Assembly: GCF_029914245.1 (NCBI RefSeq)
Contig: NZ_JARYZI010000014.1
Span: 1 to 64,000 of the forward strand
Length of the DNA stretch: 64,000 nucleotides
Reading direction: 5' to 3'
Origin: Fusibacter bizertensis
GTDB taxonomy: Bacteria; Bacillota; Clostridia; Peptostreptococcales; Acidaminobacteraceae
Part shown: in pieces, positions 17,586 to 26,635 of the stretch
How the letters are laid out: the number at the start of each line of letters is the position of its first letter
Position numbering within the stretch: the stretch's first letter is position 1
Made by a program: the position numbers and the translations under genes
Notes under the pieces: model-generated
What the model was told of the DNA's origin: nothing
The model's database searches: none
Seen by the model: the letters and a program-made list of their open reading frames with translations, nothing else

Positions 17586-18830
17586 ATGATGAACCCAAAT
17601 GGCTTACAGGTCTATTCAGAAATTGGAAGGTTAAAAAAGGTTTTACTTCATAGACCAGGTGAAGAAATAGAAAATTTGACGCCAGAACTTATGAACAGAC
17701 TCTTGTTTGATGATATTCCTTATCTCAAGGTAGCAAGAGAGGAACACGATGCATTTGCAAAGGTATTCCAAGATAATGGTGTTGAAGTAAACTATCTAGA
17801 AGATTTAATTGCAGAATCACTATTTGATAATTCACGTAAAGAAGCTTTTATTGATGAATTCGTTAAAGAAGCAGGCCTAAAAAACCAATTGAGAATTGAA
17901 CAAGTAAAAGATTACTACAGAAGTTTTGAAACCAACAGAGCTATGATTGACAAGATGATGGCTGGTATTCGTAGAGAAGAACTCAAACCTTCAGGTCTAA
18001 GGACACTTTCTGATTTAGTGGACATGAACTATCCATTCATAGTGGATCCACTTCCTAATTTATATTTTACAAGAGATCCATTTTCAACTGTTGGCAGCGG
18101 TATTGCTCTAAACAAGATGCGGACACCGACACGTTGTCGTGAAACTATTTTTTCCAAATATATTTTTAGATACCACAAAGACTATAAAAACCTTGATATT
18201 CCTTTCTGGTATGACCGTGATATGGCTAATGCTATAGAAGGTGGAGATGTGTTAGTGCTTAGTGACAAAGTAATTGCAATTGGTATATCACAAAGAACGG
18301 ATGCGGATGCAATAGAGATTTTTGCACGTAATGTTTTCTCTGATGGACAGCCATTTCAAACTATTTTGGCATTTGATATCCCTAAAACAAGAGCTTTTAT
18401 GCATCTTGATACAGTATTTACAATGGTAGACCATAGTGTATTTACAATTCACCCAGAAATAGAAGGACCACTTACAGTGTATTCGCTCACAAGATCTGAT
18501 AAAAAAGGCGATTATAAAATTGAACGCGAATATCAAACACTTGAAACAATATTGAGCAAGTACTTAGAGGTCGATTCTGTTAAGTTAATTAGATGTGGTG
18601 GCAAAAAAGGAATTGATGCTGGTAGAGAGCAATGGAACGATGGCTCAAATACACTAGCGCTTGCTCCTGGAGAGGTAATCGTCTACTCTAGAAATCATGT
18701 CACAAATCAACTGTTAGAATCTGAAGGTATAAAAATACATGAAATTCCTTCTTCGGAGCTTTCGAGAGGTCGAGGTGGCCCAAGATGTATGTCTATGCCA
18801 CTCAATAGGGATTTAATTATTAAAAAATAG
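17586..18830 (+). CDS. arcA: Arginine deiminase
   Basis: 414 residues. Converts arginine to citrulline and ammonia, the first step of the arginine deiminase pathway. The catalytic Cys401 lies in [30 protein letters not shown] and the [10 protein letters not shown] segment carrying the catalytic His are all intact. Length is normal for the family. Two adjacent ATG codons (17586 and 17589) follow AGAGGTG; either could start it. First gene of arcA-argF-arcC, which turns arginine into ornithine, ammonia, CO2 and one ATP. It is cytoplasmic. Confidence 0.97.
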   Translation: MMNPNGLQVYSEIGRLKKVLLHRPGEEIENLTPELMNRLLFDDIPYLKVAREEHDAFAKVFQDNGVEVNYLEDLIAESLFDNSRKEAFIDEFVKEAGLKNQLRIEQVKDYYRSFETNRAMIDKMMAGIRREELKPSGLRTLSDLVDMNYPFIVDPLPNLYFTRDPFSTVGSGIALNKMRTPTRCRETIFSKYIFRYHKDYKNLDIPFWYDRDMANAIEGGDVLVLSDKVIAIGISQRTDADAIEIFARNVFSDGQPFQTILAFDIPKTRAFMHLDTVFTMVDHSVFTIHPEIEGPLTVYSLTRSDKKGDYKIEREYQTLETILSKYLEVDSVKLIRCGGKKGIDAGREQWNDGSNTLALAPGEVIVYSRNHVTNQLLESEGIKIHEIPSSELSRGRGGPRCMSMPLNRDLIIKK

Positions 18831-18858
18831 CAATGCATTATATCCAAAATTTGATTAG

Positions 18859-18874
18859 TTAGCGCAAGCGCTAA
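18859..18874 (+). repeat. Perfect inverted repeat between arcA and argF
   Basis: TTAGCGC AA GCGCTAA forms a 7-bp GC-rich hairpin with no T run. It may be an mRNA processing or stability element that sets the arcA:argF ratio. Confidence 0.5.
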
Positions 18875-18909
18875 TATTATAAATTTAACCACTTTATAGG
18901 AGGGTTCAT

Positions 18910-19902
18910 ATGCCAGTTAGTTTAAAGGGAAGACATCTATTGACATTAAAAGATTTTACGCCAGAAGAGATTAGATACTTGTTAAATTTATCAAAAGATT
19001 TAAAAGCAAAAAAACGCGCTGGAATTAGAGGCGATTTATTAGATCGAAAAAATATCTGTTTGATATTTGAAAAAAATTCTACTAGAACACGCTGTGCTTT
19101 TGAAGTCGCAGCATTTGATGAAGGCGCAAGTGTGACATTCCTTACCAATAGTCAAATGGGAAAAAAAGAAAGTATTGAAGATACTGCGAAGGTACTTGGC
19201 AGATTTTATGATGGCATAGAGTTTAGAGGATTTGAGCAACAAACGGTTGATGCTTTAGCAAAATACGCAGGCGTTCCTGTTTGGAATGGACTAACAGATA
19301 TGTATCATCCAACTCAGATATTAGCAGACTTTTTAACGATTATGGAACATGTAGATAAACCTCTTAACAAAGTTAAGTTTGTTTATTCAGGTGATGCTAG
19401 AAATAATATGGGAAATTCACTCATGATAGGTGCCGCTAAGATGGGAATGCATTTTGTTGCACTAGCACCTAAGTCGCTTTGGCCATCAGAAGCACTTGTT
19501 GAAGAGATGAGAGTCGTTGCTAAAGAAACAGGAGCAATTTTAGAGTTTTCTGAAGATGTTGCTGCAGTTGATGGTGCAGACGTTATCTATACTGATGTAT
19601 GGGTTTCAATGGGTGAGGAGCATCTATTTGAAGAACGCATTAAAACACTTAAACCATATCAAGTAAATATGGACATGCTGAGAAAAACTAATAATGAAGA
19701 TGTGATTTTTATGCACTGCTTACCAGCTTTCCATGATTTAATGACTGAGGTTGGAGTCCAAATTGAACAAAAATTTGGGATGAGAGAAATGGAAGTTACT
19801 GATGAAGTGTTTAGAAGTAAAAATTCAGTAGTATTTGATGAAGCTGAAAATAGAATGCATACAATTAAAGCAATTATGGTTGCTACAATAGGTAATTTGT
19901 AA
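18910..19902 (+). CDS. argF: Ornithine carbamoyltransferase (probably catabolic)
   Basis: 330 residues. Carbamoyl-phosphate site STRTR at 57-61, ornithine-site HCLP at 269-272, and [12 protein letters not shown] between. In this operon it should run in the catabolic direction, splitting citrulline into ornithine and carbamoyl phosphate. Anabolic and catabolic forms cannot be separated by motif alone; the position between arcA and arcC is the argument, and arcB would be the catabolic name. Start behind AGGAGG. Confidence 0.96.
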   Translation: MPVSLKGRHLLTLKDFTPEEIRYLLNLSKDLKAKKRAGIRGDLLDRKNICLIFEKNSTRTRCAFEVAAFDEGASVTFLTNSQMGKKESIEDTAKVLGRFYDGIEFRGFEQQTVDALAKYAGVPVWNGLTDMYHPTQILADFLTIMEHVDKPLNKVKFVYSGDARNNMGNSLMIGAAKMGMHFVALAPKSLWPSEALVEEMRVVAKETGAILEFSEDVAAVDGADVIYTDVWVSMGEEHLFEERIKTLKPYQVNMDMLRKTNNEDVIFMHCLPAFHDLMTEVGVQIEQKFGMREMEVTDEVFRSKNSVVFDEAENRMHTIKAIMVATIGNL

Positions 19903-19928
19903 TACAAATTTATGCCGGAGGCTAGTTT

Positions 19929-20873
19929 ATGAATACGAAAGACAAGATAGTTGTCGCACTTGGCGGTAATGCACTTGGAAATTCACCAAAAGAGCAATTG
20001 GAATTGGTGAAACTAACTGCAAAGCCAATTGTTGATTTGATTGAAGCCGGTCATGAAGTGATCTTAGCACATGGCAATGGTCCACAAGTTGGCATGATTA
20101 ATTTAGCGATGTCAACATCAGCAGAATCGTCATCTCATACACCTGAGATGCCTTTTCCAGAGTGTGGTGCTATGAGCCAAGGATACATTGGTTTCCATCT
20201 TCAAAATGCAATTAGAGAAGAACTGCTTAATCGTTCGATGCAAATACCAGTTGCTACAGTTATTACTCAAGTGATTGTTGATAAAGATGATCCTGCATTT
20301 AAAAATCCTACAAAGCCGATTGGTGCCTTTTATACTAAAGAGATATCTGAACAGTTAGTATCTGAAAAAGGGTATACCATGGTTGAAGATTCAGGACGTG
20401 GATTTAGGAGAGTCGTTGCTTCACCTAAACCAATAGATGTAGCAGAAAAGGAAACAGTTAAGACACTTGTTGAGAACGGGCATGTAGTAATAACAGTTGG
20501 TGGAGGCGGCATTCCAGTTTATAAAGACGGCAATCGATTGATTGGTGTTCCAGCAGTTATTGATAAGGATTTTGCTTCAGCTAAAATTGCAGAAATACTG
20601 GATGCTGATTACTTGATTATCCTTACAGCAGTTGAGAAAGTCGCGATAAATTTTGGTAAACCAGATGTTAAGTGGCTAAGTCAAATGTCCATATCACAAG
20701 CGTATCAATATATTGAAGAAGGTCATTTTGCACCTGGAAGTATGTTGCCAAAGGTTCAAGCTGCAATCCAGTTTGCAAGTTCGAAAAAGGGAAGAAAAGC
20801 ACTTATTACTTCTCTAGAAAAGGCAAAAGAGGGAATAGATGGGATAACAGGAACAGTTGTTATCGCAGAGTAA
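19929..20873 (+). CDS. arcC: Carbamate kinase
   Basis: 314 residues, normal length. N-terminal VVALGGNALG and the AHGNGPQVG segment are the amino-acid-kinase family nucleotide and carbamate sites; GGGGIPV is also present. It makes ATP from ADP and carbamoyl phosphate, the energy-yielding step of the pathway. It lies 26 bases after argF with a GGAGG site and is followed by a strong terminator, so the operon ends here. No arginine/ornithine antiporter gene is present within the operon. Confidence 0.97.
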   Translation: MNTKDKIVVALGGNALGNSPKEQLELVKLTAKPIVDLIEAGHEVILAHGNGPQVGMINLAMSTSAESSSHTPEMPFPECGAMSQGYIGFHLQNAIREELLNRSMQIPVATVITQVIVDKDDPAFKNPTKPIGAFYTKEISEQLVSEKGYTMVEDSGRGFRRVVASPKPIDVAEKETVKTLVENGHVVITVGGGGIPVYKDGNRLIGVPAVIDKDFASAKIAEILDADYLIILTAVEKVAINFGKPDVKWLSQMSISQAYQYIEEGHFAPGSMLPKVQAAIQFASSKKGRKALITSLEKAKEGIDGITGTVVIAE

Positions 20874-20922
20874 GGATGTTAATCTCATTTATTTAATATA
20901 TTCACTATCAATCATATTTCAA

Positions 20923-20960
20923 AAAACGCCCCTGAAAGTCCACTCTTTCAGGGGCGTTTT
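20923..20960 (+). terminator. Terminator of the arc operon
   Basis: Perfect 16-bp GC-rich stem (20923-20938 with 20945-20960), 6-nt loop. The T tract is within the stem (GTTTT), with A residues mirrored on the other side. Confidence 0.88.
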
Positions 20961-20969
20961 AAAGTTTTG

Positions 20970-20984
20970 TGGCATAAAAATTGC
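20970..20984 (+). promoter_or_regulatory. Sigma-54 (-24/-12) promoter of the activator gene
   Basis: TGGCAT, five A, TTGC: the -24 GG (20971-20972) and -12 GC (20983-20984) are separated by exactly 10 bp, as sigma-54 requires. This implies the activator gene is itself under sigma-54 control, perhaps autoregulated. Confidence 0.75.
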
Positions 20985-21002
20985 GTGTAATATTTATATA
21001 TC

Positions 21003-21024
21003 CATTTGAAAGCTGATTCAAATG
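21003..21024 (+). promoter_or_regulatory. Inverted repeat in the leader of the activator gene
   Basis: CATTTGAA, 6 nt, TTCAAATG: perfect 8-bp arms just downstream of the sigma-54 start region. The core CATTTG-N10-CAAATG recurs before nifJ at 26553-26574, both followed by ATT. Confidence 0.5.
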
Positions 21025-21067
21025 ATTTATAATGAAGAAAAGAGACTAAGATTGTGAGCGTGATGAG

Positions 21068-22480
21068 ATGAGTAATTATACTGGAGAAAAAGAAAACTTA
21101 ACTGACGATCTGTTTATCAAAAGGCTTCACCAAATATTTGACCCAATTTCAGTGCCGATTATCATGGTTAATAAGGAGACCGAGGTTGTAATGATCAATG
21201 AGTCCTTCGCTGATTATCTAGGTTATCCTAGAAGTCAAATTCTTGGAAAGAAAGTAGAAACAGTCGATCCCAACACACGCTTCCCTTATGTTATCAAAAA
21301 TAAACAACCAGAGTTTGCACATAAGCACAAGTTTATCAACGGGCATACAGCTTTAGTTCACAGAATTCCCGTTCTCGATGACGACGGCGAAGTGGTGTAT
21401 GGTTTTGGTATGGTTATTTTTGACGATTTAAGACAGCTGCAACAAGTGCTAGAGAAGAACAAATTATTAGAAGGTAAACTAATGATTTATCAAGAAGAAC
21501 TAAAAAGTATGCGTGGTGCTAAGTATTCTTGGAATTCAATCATTGGAAATTCTGTAATCATGCAGGATGTTAAAAGCATTGCAGCAAAGGCGGCAAAAAC
21601 AGACTCAAACGTATTAATTGTCGGTGAGAGTGGAACTGGAAAAGAACTATTTGCCCATGCGATACACAATGATAGCAAACGTTTTGATGGTCCATTTATC
21701 AAAATCAATTGTGCCGCTATTCCCAAGGATCTCTTGGAGTCAGAGCTTTTTGGATATGAAGAAGGTGCTTTTACTGGCGCGAAAAAACAAGGAAAAGTTG
21801 GTAAATTTGAACTTGCTAATGGCGGGACTATTTTTCTAGATGAGATTGGTGATATGCCTCTTGATATGCAAGTGAAAATTTTACGTGTATTGCAAGAAAA
21901 AGAAGTTGAGCGTATTGGTGGCAACAAAACTACACCTATTGATTGTAGAATTATTGCAGCGACTAATCGCGACCTAGCAGAACGAATCAAGGAAAACGAG
22001 TTCCGAGAGGATTTATATTATAGGCTAAATGTTGTCAATATTGAGGTTCCACCCCTAAGACTCCGAAAGGAAGATGTGGAAATTCTAACACTTAAGTTAA
22101 TGGAAAAGTTATCACATTCACTTGGAAAGTATGTTAGCAATATAACCGTTGATGCACTTGATTGTCTAAAGACTTATAATTGGCCAGGTAACATTAGAGA
22201 ACTCGAAAACGTTGTAGAGCGTGCTATTAATATGACTGACAGTGAAACCATAGAGATTCAACATTTACCTACTTTCATAATTGCACATAATCCCAACGAA
22301 CAAGTAGAACCAACAACGCTTACTAGCCTTAGACATGCGGTAGATGAAGTGGAAAAGGCGACGATTCTCAAATGTCTTAAAGCGGTTAATTACAATAAAT
22401 TGAAAGCGGCTAAAATTTTAGGCATCAGTCGAACGAGCTTATACGAGAAAATAGAAAAATTTAAAATTGATGCAGAGTAA
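21068..22480 (+). CDS. Sigma-54-dependent transcriptional activator with PAS sensor
   Basis: 470 residues. A PAS domain (about 14-125) is followed by a short coiled linker, an AAA+ sigma-54 interaction domain (about 160-385) and a Fis-type helix-turn-helix (about 425-468). Walker A is GESGTGKE, the sigma-54 contact loop GAFTGA is perfect, and Walker B is GGTIFLDEIGD. It should bind upstream sites and use ATP to open sigma-54 promoters. It has no receiver domain, so it senses a small molecule or redox state through PAS. It sits between the arc operon and a sigma-54-driven KAS III/CoA-transferase pair, its likely target. The ribosome site is weak (GATGAG). Confidence 0.95.
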   Translation: MSNYTGEKENLTDDLFIKRLHQIFDPISVPIIMVNKETEVVMINESFADYLGYPRSQILGKKVETVDPNTRFPYVIKNKQPEFAHKHKFINGHTALVHRIPVLDDDGEVVYGFGMVIFDDLRQLQQVLEKNKLLEGKLMIYQEELKSMRGAKYSWNSIIGNSVIMQDVKSIAAKAAKTDSNVLIVGESGTGKELFAHAIHNDSKRFDGPFIKINCAAIPKDLLESELFGYEEGAFTGAKKQGKVGKFELANGGTIFLDEIGDMPLDMQVKILRVLQEKEVERIGGNKTTPIDCRIIAATNRDLAERIKENEFREDLYYRLNVVNIEVPPLRLRKEDVEILTLKLMEKLSHSLGKYVSNITVDALDCLKTYNWPGNIRELENVVERAINMTDSETIEIQHLPTFIIAHNPNEQVEPTTLTSLRHAVDEVEKATILKCLKAVNYNKLKAAKILGISRTSLYEKIEKFKIDAE

Positions 22481-22493
22481 AATCTGGAGAAGT

Positions 22494-22542
22494 GACACTG
22501 TCCATAAACTGTTGTACAAATTATGGACAGTGTCTTTTTTTT
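22494..22542 (+). terminator. Terminator of the activator gene
   Basis: Perfect 14-bp stem (22494-22507 with 22521-22534), 13-nt loop, eight T. The loop contains one of the TTGTACAA sites. Confidence 0.9.
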
Positions 22543-22560
22543 GTACAACATTTAGTACAA
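22512..22560. promoter_or_regulatory. Candidate upstream activator sites (TTGTACAA repeats)
   Basis: Palindrome TTGTACAA occurs at 22512-22519 and 22541-22548, and a near copy TAGTACAA at 22553-22560. They end 40 to 90 bp upstream of the sigma-54 promoter, where an enhancer-binding protein would sit. Confidence 0.5.
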
Positions 22561-22598
22561 GATTCTTATAAAAATTGCCTAAATACATCTTATTTTAA

Positions 22599-22614
22599 TT
22601 GGCACGACTTTTGC
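22599..22614 (+). promoter_or_regulatory. Sigma-54 promoter of the KAS III-like/CoA-transferase operon
   Basis: TTGGCACGACTTTTGC matches the -24/-12 consensus in full, with GG (22601-22602) and GC (22613-22614) 10 bp apart. Transcription would begin about 22626, 48 bases before the gene. Confidence 0.9.
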
Positions 22615-22673
22615 GTATTCATATTCACAAACAAGAGTGGTTCAGATTGCATAATAGATTTAGGAGGCAACAG

Positions 22674-23717
22674 ATGAAAAAGAGAACTGTTGGAATAGTA
22701 GGCACTGGGATTTATATCCCCGAACAAGTAATTACTGCAAAAGAAATTGCAGATGCTACAAATGGTATATGGGCTGAACAAGCTATTATTGATAAACTTG
22801 GTTTTACTCAAAAACCTGTTCCAGGTCCTGGAGATGGTACACAAGCAATGGGTGTAAAAGCAGCGCTAGATTGCCTTAAAAATACAGGTGTTGATCCACT
22901 TGATATAGATGTGGTTCTTTGCATGGGTGAAGAATGGAAAGAATATCCTTTAACGACTTCTGCAATTTATATTCAAGAACAAATTGGTGCGAAGAATGCT
23001 TGGGGTATTGATGTTCAAAATAGATGCTGTACAACGGTTACTGCTATGAAAATGGCGAGAGACATGTTAATCGCAGATGAATCAATTGATACAATAATGG
23101 TTTGTGGAGGTTACAGAAATGGTGACTTCGTAGACTATAGCGACAAAAACATGAGCATGATGTTTAACCTTGGCGCTGGTGCAGGTGCAATTATATTAAA
23201 AGCAGATTATAATAGAAACATTTTATTAGAATCTCATATTATGTCTGATGGAAGCATGGCAAGAGATGCTGGCGTAGAAATTGGTGGTATAGAAAATCCA
23301 ATAGATGTTGACAATATAGACGAAGCATACAAATCATTAAGATTATTACAGCCAGAACATATGAAAAATAGACTAAATGAAGTATCCATGAGCAACTGGA
23401 TGCAATGTATTGACTTGGCATTTGAGAAATCTAATGTCGAAAAATCACAACTCGATTACTTAGCAGTACTTCACTTCAAGTACTCTATGCATAAACAAAT
23501 GCTTGGCCTTCTAGGTTTAGATGAGAGTCAGTCTATCTATCTTAGTGAATTCGGTCATATAGGTCAAGTAGATCAAATTTTATCTTTACATCTAGCCGAA
23601 AGACAAGGGAAACTTAAAGAGGGGTCGGTCGTGTCTATGATTGCTGCAGGAATTGGATATGCATGGGCAGCTAATGTAATAATATGGGGAGAAGGGGGTG
23701 AAGGCAGTGTTCGTTAA
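22674..23717 (+). CDS. KAS III (FabH)-like condensing enzyme, atypical
   Basis: 347 residues from ATG 22674 behind AGGAGG. The fold is that of thiolase-superfamily KAS III enzymes: the nucleophile is Cys119 (or Cys118) in NRCCTTV, the first His is His267 in VLHFKYS. The Asn of the FabH triad is replaced: the segment aligned with its GN reads EFGHIG, giving His295. It is therefore unlikely to be the ordinary fatty-acid initiator. It overlaps the CoA-transferase gene by 20 bases and lies under a sigma-54 promoter. It may condense or transfer acyl groups from CoA in a dedicated catabolic or signalling route; substrate unknown. Confidence 0.8.
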   Translation: MKKRTVGIVGTGIYIPEQVITAKEIADATNGIWAEQAIIDKLGFTQKPVPGPGDGTQAMGVKAALDCLKNTGVDPLDIDVVLCMGEEWKEYPLTTSAIYIQEQIGAKNAWGIDVQNRCCTTVTAMKMARDMLIADESIDTIMVCGGYRNGDFVDYSDKNMSMMFNLGAGAGAIILKADYNRNILLESHIMSDGSMARDAGVEIGGIENPIDVDNIDEAYKSLRLLQPEHMKNRLNEVSMSNWMQCIDLAFEKSNVEKSQLDYLAVLHFKYSMHKQMLGLLGLDESQSIYLSEFGHIGQVDQILSLHLAERQGKLKEGSVVSMIAAGIGYAWAANVIIWGEGGEGSVR

Positions 23718-25026
23718 ATCTGAATACCAAAAGAAACTAGTTCATGTAAAAGACGTACTCTCAATGATAAATTCAGGTGATCACGTGGTATCTGGACTTG
23801 CAGGTGCAGAGCCAAAGGCTATTTTGTCGGAGCTACATACTGCGGCAGACAGCCTAAGAGATGTATCGATCATCACATGTTTACCAATGGGAAATTACGA
23901 ATTCTTTGGCAATCCCCAGTACAAGGACTCGTTTTTAATGGAGGGATGGTTTTATAGTGGATTTATGCGTAAACTCCATGCAAACAAGAACATTACCTTT
24001 ATCCCCAATCATCTTCATTTTGCTTCAACTAAAAGGCTCGATTATAAAGTACCACGTATCTATATGGGCAATTGTTCACCAGTTGATGCGCACGGTTATG
24101 TATCGCTTGGACTTAGTGCAGTCTATGAAAAAGATATGATAGAGAAGGCAGACTTGGTTATTTTAGAAGTAAATCCCAATGTGCCAAGAACATTTGGAGA
24201 TACGTTGCTTCATTATTCAAAAGTTGATTATTTTGTAGAAGCAGATTATCAGATGCCTGAATTACCAGTTACTGAACCTAACGAAAAAGACAAACTGATT
24301 GGGAAACATATCGCTGAACTTATAGAAGACGGTTCAACAATCCAGCTTGGCATTGGAGGAATTCCAAATGCAGTTGCACAGGCACTTAAAACTAAGAAAA
24401 ACTTAGGTATTCATACTGAGATGTTTACTGATGGCATGGTTGATTTAGTAGAGTGCGGTGCCGTTAATAATAGCATGAAAACAATTCACCCAGAAAAAAT
24501 GATCGCAGCATTTGCACTTGGAAGCAAAAAGTTATATGATTTCATTAATGATAATCCAAGTGTAGAGATTAAAAAGGGTACTTATGTGAATGATCCTTAT
24601 GTAATTGGTCAAAACCATAAAATGGTATCCATCAATACATCAATAGAAGTTGATTTAACAGGACAATGTTGTTCCGAATCTATTGGTGTAAGACAAATTA
24701 GTGGCACAGGTGGTCAAGCAGACACAGCAATTGGTGCACAACTTTCAGAAGATGGAAAATCATTTATAGCACTTTATTCCACTGCTATGATTAAAGATAA
24801 AACAACAGGTGAAATTATTGAAAAATCAAAAATTGTACCTATGTTAACGCCAGGAGCAATTGTATCCCTTTCTAGAAATGATGTCGATTATGTTGTAACA
24901 GAATATGGTGCAGTTTCATTAAGAGGTACCTCGGTACGAGAACGTGTTAAAAGACTCATCAGTATTGCGCATCCAAAATTTAGAGAAGAACTTCAAAAAG
25001 AAGCAGATGCCCTGATGATCTGGTAA
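23698..25026 (+). CDS. Acetyl-CoA hydrolase/transferase family CoA-transferase
   Basis: 442 residues from GTG 23698; a second GTG at 23707 is equally well placed behind AAGGGGG. The family is that of 4-hydroxybutyrate, butyrate:acetate and succinyl-CoA:acetate CoA-transferases. The probable catalytic Glu is in GIHTEMFTDGM, and the CoA-site glycine loop GIGGIPNAVA is intact. It moves CoA between short-chain acyl groups. It overlaps the condensing-enzyme gene and is surely cotranscribed from the sigma-54 promoter. The specific acids cannot be told by motif. Confidence 0.9.
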   Translation: MKAVFVKSEYQKKLVHVKDVLSMINSGDHVVSGLAGAEPKAILSELHTAADSLRDVSIITCLPMGNYEFFGNPQYKDSFLMEGWFYSGFMRKLHANKNITFIPNHLHFASTKRLDYKVPRIYMGNCSPVDAHGYVSLGLSAVYEKDMIEKADLVILEVNPNVPRTFGDTLLHYSKVDYFVEADYQMPELPVTEPNEKDKLIGKHIAELIEDGSTIQLGIGGIPNAVAQALKTKKNLGIHTEMFTDGMVDLVECGAVNNSMKTIHPEKMIAAFALGSKKLYDFINDNPSVEIKKGTYVNDPYVIGQNHKMVSINTSIEVDLTGQCCSESIGVRQISGTGGQADTAIGAQLSEDGKSFIALYSTAMIKDKTTGEIIEKSKIVPMLTPGAIVSLSRNDVDYVVTEYGAVSLRGTSVRERVKRLISIAHPKFREELQKEADALMIW

Positions 25027-25059
25027 AAATGCTATATTCGTCTCCTTTAAATAGACCCT

Positions 25060-25107
25060 AAACGAAAAGAAGAAACAGGACACCCAACCTGTTTCTTCTT
25101 TTCGTTT
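25060..25107. terminator. Shared terminator between the CoA-transferase and fprA genes
   Basis: Perfect 20-bp stem (25060-25079 with 25088-25107) with an 8-nt loop. The stem ends in TTTTCGTTT rather than a pure T run. The genes converge here. Confidence 0.75.
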
Positions 25108-25121
25108 ATATAAAATAAGGT

Positions 25122-26324
25122 TTATTTATCGTATTCATTATTGAGTCGATCGGCGATTTCTTTGCCAAGTGCATTTAGTGCTTCAAATTCAACATCTTTA
25201 GGAGAATAAGTTGCTTCTATGGATGGTCCGATTTTTTCCCATCCAATTTCAGAGACAAAAGCCTCTATACCAGATACACCGCCACCTGACCAAGACTTAT
25301 TCCCAAATACTGAGATATAGCGATCTTTTAATCCTGAATTACCAAGTTTGGCAAGAACAGTTTCAACAGAGCTAAAAACTTTTGTGTTATAAGCACATGA
25401 GCCTATGACAACTGCTTTATATTTCCAGATTTCACTTAAGATATAAGAGCTGTGCGTTTTAGATGCATCAAAGACTTTAACATTTTTAACGCCATTTTCT
25501 GCAATGATTCGCGCTAAATAGTCTGCCATTTTAGCGGTATTACCGTACATAGAGCCATATACGATTACGACGCCATGGTCGGCTTCGAAGCGACTCCATT
25601 TATCATATAAATCGATAATTTTACTTGGATTACTTCTCCAGATTGGCCCATGCGTTGGTGCGATCATCTTGATATCAAGCCCAGCAAGTTTTTTTAGGCT
25701 TCTTTGAACCATTGGGCTGTATTTTGCTACTATATTACTATAATATCTTCTAGTTTCATCTTCATAAAAATCATAATTGAGTTCATCATCAAATATACCG
25801 CCATCTAGTGCACCAAATCCACCAAAAGCATCCATAGAGAAAAGAACACCTGAAGTTTCATCAAAAGTCATCATCGTTTCTGGCCAATGTACCATAGGTG
25901 TAAGATAAAATGTCAATTTATGCTTACCAAGATCAAGGGACTCACCATCGCCAACTTCATAATAGTTTTTTGTGATGCCATAAAAACCTTCTATAAAAGG
26001 AAAAGTCTTTTTGTTGCCTACGATTTTCATATCAGGATATGCACCAAGAAGTGCTAGCATAGAACCCGAATGATCTGGCTCCATATGATTAACGATTAAG
26101 TAATCAACCTTGCGATCGCCGATGATTTCTTTGATTTTTTCAAGATATTCAGTTGTTTTATTAAACTTAACCGTATCAAGAATGGCTATTTTTTCATCGT
26201 TGATAAGATATGAGTTATAAGCAACACCTTTTTCAAGTGGCCAATAGTTTTCGAAAAGTGTCGTCTCTCGGTCATTGACACCTATCCAGTGGATATCTTC
26301 TCTTATGCTTAATCTACAATTCAT
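25122..26324 (-). CDS. fprA: A-type flavoprotein FprA (flavodiiron protein)
   Basis: 400 residues. The N-terminal metallo-beta-lactamase-like domain carries the di-iron ligands: His80, Glu82, Asp84 and His85 in HMEPDH, then His in HWPE, Asp in SMDAFG and His in APTHGP. The C-terminal flavodoxin domain (about 250-395) begins VVIVYGSMYGNTAK. Flavodiiron proteins reduce O2 to water or NO to N2O using reduced rubredoxin, protecting anaerobes. No rubredoxin domain is fused. It is transcribed divergently from nifJ. Start behind GAGGTGA. Confidence 0.95.
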   Translation of the reverse strand: MNCRLSIREDIHWIGVNDRETTLFENYWPLEKGVAYNSYLINDEKIAILDTVKFNKTTEYLEKIKEIIGDRKVDYLIVNHMEPDHSGSMLALLGAYPDMKIVGNKKTFPFIEGFYGITKNYYEVGDGESLDLGKHKLTFYLTPMVHWPETMMTFDETSGVLFSMDAFGGFGALDGGIFDDELNYDFYEDETRRYYSNIVAKYSPMVQRSLKKLAGLDIKMIAPTHGPIWRSNPSKIIDLYDKWSRFEADHGVVIVYGSMYGNTAKMADYLARIIAENGVKNVKVFDASKTHSSYILSEIWKYKAVVIGSCAYNTKVFSSVETVLAKLGNSGLKDRYISVFGNKSWSGGGVSGIEAFVSEIGWEKIGPSIEATYSPKDVEFEALNALGKEIADRLNNEYDK

Positions 26325-26441
26325 TTTTCACCTCATATTTTAGTATGTTATAGTTAATCCAGTCTTTCTATGCTTCTATTATAAAATAAAAGTGCATATT
26401 ATTACAGACAATTTTTGTATTAATTTATTTACAGTTATGAA

Positions 26442-26470
26442 TTGTATACAAAATACAGATATGCTATAAT
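26442..26470 (+). promoter_or_regulatory. Distal promoter P1 of nifJ
   Basis: TTGTAT (26442-26447), 17-bp spacer, TATAAT (26465-26470). It overlaps the first copy of the 14-mer GTATACAAAATACA. Confidence 0.7.
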
Positions 26471-26635
26471 ACTATTTGTGAGTGAAATGGCTATAGTAGT
26501 TTACATCCTGACTATTCTTTTATATAATGTACTTGAAACTTTAGTAGTATAACATTTGGCGATTCTGTCAAATGATTAACAAAATGTAGTAATGGATTGG
26601 GAGTACGTCGATTGACAGGAATGTATTTTGTATAC
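26444..26635. repeat. Inverted pair of a 14-mer in the two nifJ promoters
   Basis: GTATACAAAATACA at 26444-26457 recurs as its exact reverse complement at 26622-26635. The first overlaps the -35 and spacer of P1; the second lies in the spacer of P2. A shared repressor or a DNA loop is a natural reading. Confidence 0.6.
26553..26574 (+). promoter_or_regulatory. CATTTG-N10-CAAATG element in the nifJ leader
   Basis: Inverted repeat with inner pairs G-C and C-G extending the arms. It has the same half-sites and spacing as the element at 21003-21024, again followed by ATT. Confidence 0.45.

Noticed and set aside
21490-21990. Reverse-strand frame of 166 codons inside the sigma-54 activator gene
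   Set aside because: It lies antisense to the conserved AAA+ domain, with no family resemblance or ribosome site.
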